Shown: positions 8,083 through 16,290 of the stretch, piece after piece | Numbering within the stretch: position 1 is the stretch's first letter | How the letters are laid out: each line of letters starts with the position of its first letter | Assembly: GCA_934691725.1 (NCBI GenBank) | Contig: CAKUTF010000005.1 | Location: forward strand, 41,182 to 105,181 | Source: an uncultured Fibrobacter sp. | GTDB taxonomy: Bacteria > Fibrobacterota > Fibrobacteria > Fibrobacterales > Fibrobacteraceae | DNA: 64,000 bases | Direction of reading: 5' to 3' | Position numbers and translations under genes: made by a program | The notes under the pieces: model-generated | Databases searched by the model: none | What the model was told of the DNA's origin: nothing | Seen by the model: only the letters and a program-made list of their open reading frames with translations

Positions 8083-9414
8083 TTATTCCGTTACTCTCCC
8101 CACCAGCCGGTCGAAGCATTCCCCGCGAACCTTGTAATTCTTGAACAGTCCAAAGCTTGCGCAGGCGGGAGAAAGCAGTACGGAGCTTCCCGCTCCGAGC
8201 GAGCACGCATCCGCAAAGGCGCTGTCGAGATCCGGGAAAATTTCCATCGGAACGGAGACGCCGTTTTCGCGAAGCGATGCGCACATTCTTTCTGCAGTCG
8301 CCCCGATGAGCGAAATTTTTTTCAGGTTCGGATTTTTGGCAAGAACCTGCGACAGCTCGGAAAAGTCCGCATTTTTTTCGGAGCCGCCGAGAATCAACGC
8401 AAAGGGACGTTTCATGCTTTTCACTGCGGCAATCGTCGCATCAGGGCGCGTCGCATAGGAATCATTGTAAAATTCGATGCCGTTCTTTTCCCCTTTAAAT
8501 TCCATGCGATACTTGAGAGGTTCGTAAGACTTGAGCGATTGCAACGCCGCCGGAACATCCGCCCCCAAAGCCTTTACCGCAAGTAAAGCCGCCGCCATAT
8601 TTTCAAGCTGGTACGCTCCGCGAATTTTACATTCCGAAAGTTTTAAAGTATAGCCGTCAATCGAAACAGAATCCGCCGTAAAAATCGCATCGGCATCCTT
8701 GGAACCGTAAGAGAGTTTTTGCGCACCGCTTTCCCGGGCAATCGCAACCGACGGAGCCGCATCCCGAATATAGATGCAGAAATCGTTCCGTTTCTGCCAA
8801 CGGACAAGGTTTGCCTTCGCATCGCGATACTCCTCGACCGAACGGTGCCAATCCAAATGTTCCGTCGAAACCCGCAACACGATACCGATATGCGGCGAAA
8901 CGGAAAGCGTCATCAGCTGGAAAGAGGAAAGCTCGAGAATAGAAACTCGCTCCGGCGAATCATCCTTTAAAAGGTCGAGTGCAGGTACGCCGAAATTTCC
9001 GCCTATCGTGCAAGGAATTCTGCAGGCTTCTAGCGCATGGCGAATCATGCTGACCGTACTTCCCTTGCCGAGCGTTCCCGTCACGCCGATGACCGAACGG
9101 GATTTTGTCTCGTTCAAAAAGATCTCGATTTGGCTAGTGAGGATTCCTCCGTTTGTCTGGAAACGGAAAAGCTCGTTCTGCAGCGGATAGATTCCCGCCG
9201 AACGAACGACTGTAACGGAATCCTTGAGACCGTCCATATAATTCTCACCGCTAAAAACCTTGACGTTCACGCCATCCGGCAGTTCGGGAATTTCTACCGG
9301 ATTTTTGTCCATCACGACGATTTCCTTGACGCCATTCCGTACAAGGTAATTCAGCGTACTCTTGCCTTCGACACCAAATCCCAAGATGCCCACCGGGCTT
9401 ACAATGTTCTGCAT
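8083..9414 (-). CDS. murD: UDP-N-acetylmuramoyl-L-alanine--D-glutamate ligase
   Basis: 443 residues, the usual MurD length. It adds D-Glu to UDP-MurNAc-L-Ala in the cytoplasm during peptidoglycan synthesis. It has an N-terminal Rossmann domain (GILGFGVEGKST), a central ATP-binding domain and a C-terminal ligase domain with NDSYATRPDAT and LSPACASFGLFKNYKVRG, both MurD hallmarks. One oddity is the central P-loop, which reads GTLGKGST. The usual MurD form is GTNGKST or GSNGKST; the extra Gly makes it look like the folylpolyglutamate synthase loop (GTNGKGS). It is the last gene of a run that starts at gtrA, 10 bases after the M16 peptidase. No other cell-wall ligase is nearby. Confidence 0.92.
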   Translation of the reverse strand: MQNIVSPVGILGFGVEGKSTLNYLVRNGVKEIVVMDKNPVEIPELPDGVNVKVFSGENYMDGLKDSVTVVRSAGIYPLQNELFRFQTNGGILTSQIEIFLNETKSRSVIGVTGTLGKGSTVSMIRHALEACRIPCTIGGNFGVPALDLLKDDSPERVSILELSSFQLMTLSVSPHIGIVLRVSTEHLDWHRSVEEYRDAKANLVRWQKRNDFCIYIRDAAPSVAIARESGAQKLSYGSKDADAIFTADSVSIDGYTLKLSECKIRGAYQLENMAAALLAVKALGADVPAALQSLKSYEPLKYRMEFKGEKNGIEFYNDSYATRPDATIAAVKSMKRPFALILGGSEKNADFSELSQVLAKNPNLKKISLIGATAERMCASLRENGVSVPMEIFPDLDSAFADACSLGAGSSVLLSPACASFGLFKNYKVRGECFDRLVGRVTE

Positions 9415-9424
9415 AGAAAAACTC

Positions 9425-10669
9425 CTATCCTTTCGCAGGTTTCACTACCGCCGTGGCAAACGGAGCCTCGGTAAACGCTTCGCGCAAAAGTTCCATCAAT
9501 CGTTCTTCCGAAAATTTGCTCACCTGCGATTCCGTTTCCGCCATCGTATAGACGCGTCCTAGATGAAGCATCTGGTCGGCAAGGCGCATCAGGCGCTTTT
9601 CGGCACTGTCCGAACCGATACGCAGCCCACCGATAATGTTTCTCTTCGTCCGTTCCAGTTCGCCTTTTTCAAAACCTTTTTTCAAAAAATCCTGGAATTC
9701 CCGCTGGGCGATTTCCAAGGCTTCGTCCATTTTATGAGGCGCTGTCGCCAGCGAAATTCCCCATCCCAAAACATCCCGATACACGTCCGTCATCGAATAC
9801 ACGGAATAAGCGAGCCCGCGTTCTTCACGAACTTTCTGGAAAAGCCTCGATCCCATATCGGCACCGAACGCGACATTGAAAAGCCCGAGAGCCCGCAAAA
9901 AATCGATGTTTCCTTCCCGGAAGTCAAAGCTCGTTCCCCAAAAAAGATTCGATTGATTCAAGTCCTTTTTGCTTTTTGTCTTCCGCGCGGCATTTGCGCA
10001 GTAAAAATTTTCACAGTTTTTCTTTGCGGACTTTTTTCCTTCAAAATTTTTCCGGACCAGATCGACGATTTTTTCGTGTTCGATTTTTCCGACTGCGCAG
10101 ACGGTAAGCGGCAAATCTTCTAAGACTTCCCTTTCGCATTCGACAAGTTTTTCCCTCGAAAGTCCCTTGACCGTCTTGACGGTTCCCGCTATCGGAAGCG
10201 CAAGCCCGCAGCCTTTGTAATGGATTTCGTTGAAAAGATCCCCAACGCATTCCTCGGCGATATCCTCGTAGCTGTGGACTTCCTCGATGACGACTTTCCG
10301 TTCCTTTTCCACTTCATGCGCATCAAAACGTGGATGCATCAGCATGTCGGAAATCACGTCGAGCGCAAGCGGAACATCCTCCCTGACTATCTGGGCGTAA
10401 AAGCCTGTTTCCTGCCTGGTCGTATAGGCTTCGAGATTTCCACCGCGATCTTCAATCGTATGGGCGATTTCAAACGCGGAACGCTTTTCCGTTCCCTTGA
10501 AGACAAGGTGCTCGTAAAAATGGGCAAGACCGTTCGTCGCCGGATTTTCGTGGCGAGAACCGCGAGGAATCCACACGCCCACATTCGCGGAATAGGTTCC
10601 GGGCATATAATCCGTGACGACCGTGATTCCATTTTCCAGTTCGGTTTTCGAAATTTTTTGTCGAAACAT
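9425..10669 (-). CDS. M16 family zinc peptidase (processing-peptidase-like)
   Basis: 414 residues, the length of a single M16B peptidase with one active and one inactive half. The inverted zinc motif HFYEH lies at residues 50-54 (His50, Glu53, His54), and the third ligand is likely a Glu in the EECVGDLFNE region near residue 130. No signal peptide is evident, so it is predicted to be cytoplasmic. The C-terminal half contains the RGLAYSVYS substrate-binding motif. The gene sits 4 bases after the GT-C/NPCBM gene and 10 bases before murD, so it is probably in the same transcript. The specific substrate is unknown. Confidence 0.88.
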   Translation of the reverse strand: MFRQKISKTELENGITVVTDYMPGTYSANVGVWIPRGSRHENPATNGLAHFYEHLVFKGTEKRSAFEIAHTIEDRGGNLEAYTTRQETGFYAQIVREDVPLALDVISDMLMHPRFDAHEVEKERKVVIEEVHSYEDIAEECVGDLFNEIHYKGCGLALPIAGTVKTVKGLSREKLVECEREVLEDLPLTVCAVGKIEHEKIVDLVRKNFEGKKSAKKNCENFYCANAARKTKSKKDLNQSNLFWGTSFDFREGNIDFLRALGLFNVAFGADMGSRLFQKVREERGLAYSVYSMTDVYRDVLGWGISLATAPHKMDEALEIAQREFQDFLKKGFEKGELERTKRNIIGGLRIGSDSAEKRLMRLADQMLHLGRVYTMAETESQVSKFSEERLMELLREAFTEAPFATAVVKPAKG

Positions 10670-10673
10670 ACGG

Positions 10674-12410
10674 CTAATCTAGAAAAGTTATCACAGGTAA
10701 AAGCCAATCCCCATGATCGTTGGAATCATTCCCATGGGGATCCTGCTCAAGTGTAACCGTCTCGGCTCCGCGAACAGAAATAGCGGTAAAAACCGGAGCG
10801 TCCTTTCCGCGCATCACATCGCTTTTCCACACGATTTTTCCATCTAGCCGTATAATGAACGTTAGTTCACCCGATACCGCTTCGCCGTCAATTGCATAAC
10901 CAAAGCGCAAGGAATCCGCCCCGGGAGGAAGTTTAAATACGAGCTTCGACGGAGCGTGGGCTCCGATTCCATCCCGATAGATTCTGCCGCGGACCGTCAG
11001 CGGGTTGCCTTCTACAGACAAACCGTATTGCGGCCTTCGATAGCCCTGTTCCGCTGAAAGCCTCGGCAGATTATAAAGAAGCGTATCCCTTGCCGCAAGT
11101 TTTGCCGAAACCGGAGACATTTGAATCATCTGGTAAACGACAAAGAAAACAGAGAAAATGGCCAACAAGCCATAGGGGACAAAAACTTTCGAAGGAATTT
11201 TTCGCAATAGTTCATGTACAATATCCTTGATTTTCGGGAAAATTTCAAACAAAACCATCGAAGCGAACAGCACACAAATCAAAAGCGACAGAGGAAACCA
11301 CAAGGAGTCTCCCCGAAAGCCGTTAATCATCACGATGTTTCCCGCCGCGACAAAAGAAATCCCAGCAATCCATGGATACATCCCCGGTTTTACGCGAGAA
11401 AGCCACAAAAGTGACGGAGGCACCGCACAGACAATATAGCGTTCATGCATTTCAGGCAGAACGACAAAAAAGGCAAGCCCCATCCACGTTGCCAAACGAA
11501 AGGCGTTTCGCGGATTTCGAACTTTTAGCGCCCGGATAAAGACGACGATGGAAAAAAGGACAAAAATTAATTTTCCGACATAATTGACGGTAATAAATTT
11601 TCCGAATCCTTCATCGGGAAGCCCGAACAGGGGAATATAATCCAACGTAACGTTTCCGCAAAGGATCATCCAAAGGTTTGCCGCATTATATGTCGCATAA
11701 GGATACATAGATGCCGACTTGACATACGCATTAGAAAGAATTCGGGAAACATCTCCCGCGACAAAAAACGGCAACAGGAGAAGAAAAGCGACGACAACCG
11801 CCAACGGAATTCCCTTCCAGGTAAATTTAAACCGTCGAAGCCAAAGCGCCCCGAGAACAGGCAAAAACGCGATCATTTGGAATTTTGTCAATACTGCAAC
11901 AATAAAAAACGGAAAAGACCAATATGCCATTTGAGGCTTCATGGCAAACGACAGCGAAAGCATCGCAAACAAAAGCGGAAACGTATCGACCTGGCCCCAC
12001 ATCGGTCCCACGGCAATCAATGCCGGATTCAACGCGACAAATCCCAAAGCGAGATGTTTTTCCAAATCCGAGACATTTTTTTGGCGAAGCCAACTCCAAG
12101 TTATCTGCAAAATTCCGAGGTGCGCAAAATAGACAGGGATAAGACACAAAAATTTCAACAGCAGATTTTTATAGACATCAAGTTCGGCAAACGCATAAAA
12201 TTTCCCAACCGCCCAAAGCCAAAGAACATAGACGGGAGGATAATTTCCATCGAATCCATCAAAGCCTTTTGTCATCAACTGTCCAATCCAGTTTTGCCAA
12301 TAACCCTGATCGCCTTCATACGCTTTTGAAAAAGTAAAGAACAGATTTGCGGCGATGCAGACGCAGGCCCACAACAAAAAAAATCGATTGTTTTTCATTT
12401 GGGTAGTCAC
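10674..12410 (-). CDS. GT-C membrane glycosyltransferase with C-terminal NPCBM domain
   Basis: 578 residues. The N-terminal 430 residues contain about 10-11 hydrophobic helices. The first luminal loop carries YEGDQGYW and NYPPVY, as in lipid-phosphate-sugar-dependent GT-C enzymes. Residues about 440-578 form a beta-sandwich with YRDGIGAHAPSKLVF, the signature of NPCBM (novel putative carbohydrate-binding module). The catalytic site is probably periplasmic, with the NPCBM binding glycan there (inference). The GTG start at 12410 is supported by an upstream AGGA and leaves 9 bases after the preceding stop; an in-frame ATG lies at 12398. It belongs to the gtrA-to-murD run and probably adds sugars to an envelope glycan or protein. 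Confidence 0.82.
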   Translation of the reverse strand: MTTQMKNNRFFLLWACVCIAANLFFTFSKAYEGDQGYWQNWIGQLMTKGFDGFDGNYPPVYVLWLWAVGKFYAFAELDVYKNLLLKFLCLIPVYFAHLGILQITWSWLRQKNVSDLEKHLALGFVALNPALIAVGPMWGQVDTFPLLFAMLSLSFAMKPQMAYWSFPFFIVAVLTKFQMIAFLPVLGALWLRRFKFTWKGIPLAVVVAFLLLLPFFVAGDVSRILSNAYVKSASMYPYATYNAANLWMILCGNVTLDYIPLFGLPDEGFGKFITVNYVGKLIFVLFSIVVFIRALKVRNPRNAFRLATWMGLAFFVVLPEMHERYIVCAVPPSLLWLSRVKPGMYPWIAGISFVAAGNIVMINGFRGDSLWFPLSLLICVLFASMVLFEIFPKIKDIVHELLRKIPSKVFVPYGLLAIFSVFFVVYQMIQMSPVSAKLAARDTLLYNLPRLSAEQGYRRPQYGLSVEGNPLTVRGRIYRDGIGAHAPSKLVFKLPPGADSLRFGYAIDGEAVSGELTFIIRLDGKIVWKSDVMRGKDAPVFTAISVRGAETVTLEQDPHGNDSNDHGDWLLPVITFLD

Positions 12411-12419
12411 AAAAATTTC

Positions 12420-14144
12420 CTAGAGAAAAAGAATTAGCAAAGTCGAAAAGAGGACAAACGCACCAACCGACAAGTACCCGAATATCCGTACACTTGTGAT
12501 TTTTTCTGTTTCAATTCCGCATGCGACAAACGGAGCTACAGATAAAAGGACAGGAACGATGTAGCGGAAATCATTGCTGCAGGAAAAAGGATATTGAACC
12601 CGAAAAAGAATTGCTGCGGTCAAAAAAAGTACGCCATGCAACGCAAAAAGGACCGCTTTCCTGTTCCATCGCATATAGAACAATCCTCGGACAGCAAAAA
12701 AAGCCAAGAAAAGGAGCAGAACGCTCAATGCTGTCGCCATAGACCGACCAAGAGCCGTATCTAGCAAGCGGAACTCGCCAAAAAGAGACGTTTTCAACAA
12801 ATAATTCCAAAAATACTGGCGTCCCATCGCATCGTCAAAAGGGCTGGTATAAGGCTGAAGCAAAAATGTTTTCAAATCAAAGATCAAATAGTTCAACGGA
12901 CCGTTTCCTACATCCACCCATTTCAGACCATCGGTATTCCCGCTGATTTCGCCGGCAAGCAAGGATACGCCACACAGGGCGAAGACAAGCACTCCCGCAG
13001 CAAGCCCGATAAATTCGGAACGACTAGGGCGAGAGAATCGGCAGAAAAATCTTAGAGCGACGGTGGCGCCCCACACAGCGACCGAGATAGCTCCCGTCGA
13101 TTTTGAAAAAAAAGCGAGTCCGGCAAAGACTGCAGCACCGATTAAAAACTTTCCTTTTGCCGTTTGCAAATACATTATACACAGCAAAAAACAGACCAGG
13201 TGCGCCAAGTAAAATAAAGAGTCGTTGCCTATTCGAGCCGAGACCAGCACAAAGGACGGCCAAAAACTCCACAACGCTCCGGAAAGCAAAAACGATCGTC
13301 CGTCACCAAAAAACAGGCGCAAGGCAATAAGCCCGACAAGAAGCGAAGCCGTAGCAAACAGGAAGCTCTGCCATTGCAGCATCCGGTTTGGAAAAATTCC
13401 AAAAACTTTCGCCACATTCCAGGGCAAAGCCGAAGCGATATAGTACACAGGTGGATGATAACAAGTCCAACAATCATCCGCCGAGGGAACGCGATATTCT
13501 TCCGATACAATCCTGATATAATCAAGATGGCCGCTGACATCATGCGTTCTCTGCTCAAAATTGGTTTCTTGCAAATAAAAAAATCGGACAAAAATACCTA
13601 AAATCAATATTGAAGCAAAAGTCGCGTCGATGCGCAAGCGTTTCGCGACGAAGAAAAGTAAAAGTCCAACTAGCAAATAAAGCGTCAGTTGAAAAATGAT
13701 TCCCGCGACACTGTTTTCTTTTACTTCAAGAAGCATTCCTCCGAGACCGTTCCCATTATGCAAAAGAAACTTGACTTCTTTCTTTCCGGGACCAAATTTT
13801 TGCAAATCGGAAGATTCGATTGTAAAACCTTGCAACCAGCTGCAATGCCCCGGATAGTTTTCAAGATTGAAAAATTTCCCGTTTACCCAGGCGGCGTCAA
13901 CACAATCATCCGGATGGATGTCCAGTCTTGAATTCCCCAAAATTCCAGGAGACCAGACAAACGAAACTTCAAACGATTCGTTCGTCCCCATCGCTTGTGA
14001 AATGGGAAACGAAGTTTCCGAGTTTTCACCTTTTCGGACAAGGCGGACCTGCTCTACGCCTGCAGAACCAAAGCATAACAAAAGGGAAACAATCGCGATG
14101 CCCAACGCGATATAACATTCAGGCGTTCGAAACAATTTTTTCAC
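12420..14144 (-). CDS. GT-C superfamily membrane glycosyltransferase (PMT-like)
   Basis: About 574 residues from a GTG at 14144, chosen because it forms a GTGA overlap with the preceding stop and has AAGGGA just upstream. The longer frame to 14222 would invade the preceding gene. After one N-terminal helix comes a roughly 120-residue extracytoplasmic beta-rich domain, then about 10 transmembrane helices. The first GT-C loop has THDVSGHLDY and a HPPVYY motif, typical of PMT/ArnT-like enzymes that transfer sugars from polyprenyl phosphate. The position between an FAD oxidoreductase and a second GT-C gene suggests a shared glycan pathway (inference). The exact donor and acceptor are unknown. Confidence 0.82.
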   Translation of the reverse strand: MKKLFRTPECYIALGIAIVSLLLCFGSAGVEQVRLVRKGENSETSFPISQAMGTNESFEVSFVWSPGILGNSRLDIHPDDCVDAAWVNGKFFNLENYPGHCSWLQGFTIESSDLQKFGPGKKEVKFLLHNGNGLGGMLLEVKENSVAGIIFQLTLYLLVGLLLFFVAKRLRIDATFASILILGIFVRFFYLQETNFEQRTHDVSGHLDYIRIVSEEYRVPSADDCWTCYHPPVYYIASALPWNVAKVFGIFPNRMLQWQSFLFATASLLVGLIALRLFFGDGRSFLLSGALWSFWPSFVLVSARIGNDSLFYLAHLVCFLLCIMYLQTAKGKFLIGAAVFAGLAFFSKSTGAISVAVWGATVALRFFCRFSRPSRSEFIGLAAGVLVFALCGVSLLAGEISGNTDGLKWVDVGNGPLNYLIFDLKTFLLQPYTSPFDDAMGRQYFWNYLLKTSLFGEFRLLDTALGRSMATALSVLLLFLAFFAVRGLFYMRWNRKAVLFALHGVLFLTAAILFRVQYPFSCSNDFRYIVPVLLSVAPFVACGIETEKITSVRIFGYLSVGAFVLFSTLLILFL

Positions 14145-15709
14145 TTTTTCCCTTCGTGATATTCCGCTTCGGCATTCACGTTCCAAATCGCGGCCTTGTC
14201 GCTTGAATTTTCCCGGATGCACTTGACCGCTTCCATCGCGGTAAGCATACTGTGGTCCATGTTGTTGTATTTGTGCATTCCGTTGCGACCCATGAGGAAC
14301 AGGTTTTCAAAGGAATCGACATATTCGCGGATCTTGCCAAATTCCTTGTAAGTACCAAAATATGCCGGATACGTTTTCGGCACGCGGAAAAGAACCGAAT
14401 CCCGAACCGCCGACCGCTTCGCCACGTGAATTTTTTCAAGCTCCGCAACGGCGAAGTCGATAAAATCCCGGTCGGCCATATTCCACATTTCATCGCCTTC
14501 GTTCACAAAGTATTCAAGACCAATCCAGACTTTCGAAGTGTCCGAAACCAGATAGGGACTCCAGTTGTTGAAAACCTGGATTCGCCCGAGCTTCACGTCG
14601 GATTCCTGCACATAGATCCAGTTGTCCGCGACAAATTTCAAGCGGCTTTCTGGCGTTCCCGCTTTCGCCGGGTTCTTGATGTCAAGCGAATCGAGCAAAA
14701 GTCCCACCGTCATAAAATCCCGATAGACAAGGCCTTTTGCGATGCGGGAAACTTCGGCGGGAACATCCGGAAGAGCCTCGACCAGGTTTTTCACGGGCAT
14801 CGTACTCATCACGTAATCGGCTTCCAGCCTTTTCTCTTCGCCGTTTTCCGTGTAGCGAACCGCAGAAATTTTTTGGTCCGAAACATCCAGAGACGTTGCC
14901 TTGGAATGAAAATGAATTTCGCCGCCGAGCTTCTGGATTTTTTCGGCAACGGTTTCCCAGAGTTCTCCCGGCCCGAGCTTCGGGTAGAGAAATTCCCCGA
15001 TGAGGCTCGTCTCCGTTCCCTTCTGCCGAATCGATTCGGATTTCTTGGGCAAAAGGGATTTCACCGCGTGAAGAAGCGTTTTCCCGATAGAAAGTCCCTT
15101 GATTCGCTGGGCGCCCCAGTCCACGCTGATTTTGTCACAGGGAATGCCCCAGACCTTTTCCGTGTAGTCCCGAAAAAAAGTTCGGTAAAGTTCCACGCCA
15201 AAACGGTTGATCATGAAGTCTTCGAGCGAAACTTCCTTGCGCTTCGGAAGAACGCAGACCTTGAGATAGCTCATCCCGATTTTGAACATCCGCCAAAGGC
15301 CCAAGTTTCTAATCGTCGAAACGTTCAGGCTGACCGGGTAGTCAAAAAGTTTTCGCGTATAGAGAATTCGGGAAAGACGCGAACGGACGAGCATCACCCG
15401 GTCTTCTTTTTCCGGGTCGGGACCTCCGACAGAAAGGCTCACCGGACGTTCAATCGAAAGATCGTCGCGGCTCGGAGAACCTTGCAAAGGCAAAATATCC
15501 GTCCACCAATCCATCACCTGATCGCTCTTGCTGAAAAAGCGGTGACCGCCGATGTCCATCCGGTTTCCCTTGTAAACTGCCGTCCGGGAAATTCCCCCGA
15601 CAAAATCGTTTTCTTCGAGAACAACCGGCTTCACATCCGTCGTCTTCAAAAGCTCATAGGCAGCGGTAAGTCCCGCAGGACCAGCCCCGATTATCACGGC
15701 AGTTTTCAT
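14141..15709 (-). CDS. FAD-dependent oxidoreductase, amine-oxidase/UDP-galactopyranose-mutase-like
   Basis: 522 residues. An N-terminal dinucleotide-binding fold (VIIGAGPAGLTAAYEL, residues 5-20) is followed by the FVGGISRT and MDIGGHRFFSKS motifs. These are seen in a family of polysaccharide-cluster flavoproteins related to protoporphyrinogen oxidase and UDP-galactopyranose mutase. It is predicted to be cytosolic. The C-terminal GRNGMHKYNNMDHSM region is the FAD/substrate lid typical of that family. It follows gtrA by one base (TGATATG) and overlaps the next GT-C gene by 4 bases, so tight co-translation is likely. The reaction is not certain; a sugar-nucleotide or lipid-linked sugar oxidation or ring contraction fits the context. 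Confidence 0.82.
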   Translation of the reverse strand: MKTAVIIGAGPAGLTAAYELLKTTDVKPVVLEENDFVGGISRTAVYKGNRMDIGGHRFFSKSDQVMDWWTDILPLQGSPSRDDLSIERPVSLSVGGPDPEKEDRVMLVRSRLSRILYTRKLFDYPVSLNVSTIRNLGLWRMFKIGMSYLKVCVLPKRKEVSLEDFMINRFGVELYRTFFRDYTEKVWGIPCDKISVDWGAQRIKGLSIGKTLLHAVKSLLPKKSESIRQKGTETSLIGEFLYPKLGPGELWETVAEKIQKLGGEIHFHSKATSLDVSDQKISAVRYTENGEEKRLEADYVMSTMPVKNLVEALPDVPAEVSRIAKGLVYRDFMTVGLLLDSLDIKNPAKAGTPESRLKFVADNWIYVQESDVKLGRIQVFNNWSPYLVSDTSKVWIGLEYFVNEGDEMWNMADRDFIDFAVAELEKIHVAKRSAVRDSVLFRVPKTYPAYFGTYKEFGKIREYVDSFENLFLMGRNGMHKYNNMDHSMLTAMEAVKCIRENSSDKAAIWNVNAEAEYHEGKK

Positions 15710-15710
15710 A

Positions 15711-16163
15711 TCAAGCCTTCAACGATTTAAAAAGGAAAATTTTCCGGATTCCAAAATTCCAAAGCAACACGATCGCCGCAGAAATCAATTTTGCAAGCAT
15801 CGGCAAAAGTTCTAAAAAATCCACCTGGAGCCACATCAGAGCCTGATTCAAAAGGACGCCCAGAATTCCGATTAGAGCAAACAGGGAAAACTCCAAGGAC
15901 CTGTTTGAAACGCTCCGTTTGCAAGCGGCAAAAACCCACCGAACGCTTATCCAGTAATTCACGACAAGTCCCGCAATCAGTCCGATAAGATTCGAAACAA
16001 GGTAATGCCAATCCAAGGCATAGAGGCAAACCGCAAAAAGCCCGAAATCCACGACAAAGGCAAGTCCGCCCGTCAAAAAATATCGCCACATTTGGCCTAA
16101 AATGCTTTTTTGACCCGGCAATTTTTGTGAAAGCGAACGGATCTTGGAGTTTTGGAAATTCAC
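15711..16163 (-). CDS. GtrA-like membrane protein
   Basis: 150 residues with four transmembrane helices, typical of the GtrA family (RYFLTGGLAFVVDFGLF, then NLIGLIAGLVVNYWISVRWVF). GtrA proteins help move or deliver polyprenyl-linked sugars across the inner membrane for glycan decoration. The start is taken as GTG at 16163; the RBS is weak, and the family core begins only near residue 27, so a later start is possible. It opens the run gtrA, FAD oxidoreductase, GT-C, GT-C/NPCBM, M16 peptidase, murD. Its upstream region faces the divergent cellulase gene. Confidence 0.85.
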   Translation of the reverse strand: MNFQNSKIRSLSQKLPGQKSILGQMWRYFLTGGLAFVVDFGLFAVCLYALDWHYLVSNLIGLIAGLVVNYWISVRWVFAACKRSVSNRSLEFSLFALIGILGVLLNQALMWLQVDFLELLPMLAKLISAAIVLLWNFGIRKIFLFKSLKA

Positions 16164-16230
16164 GAATCAAAAATAATTTATTTTGAAATTTTAACGAGAT
16201 TTTTAAGCGAAATCACAGGCCAAAATGTAG

Positions 16231-16260
16231 TTGAACGATTTTCAAAAATTAAAATATTTT
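16231..16260 (+). promoter_or_regulatory. Candidate sigma-70 promoter for the GH5 gene
   Basis: TTGAAC (16231-16236), an 18-base spacer and TATTTT (16255-16260) lie about 30 bases before the cellulase ATG in an AT-rich divergent intergenic region. An RBS (GGAG) follows at about 16279. The match is moderate and is a prediction from consensus only. Confidence 0.45.
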
Positions 16261-16290
16261 TAGTTTGTCAAGCCCAACCGGAGATTCACG

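Noticed and set aside
14252..15730. 492-codon + strand frame
   Set aside because: Antisense to the FAD oxidoreductase, whose motifs are clear; no recognisable domain.
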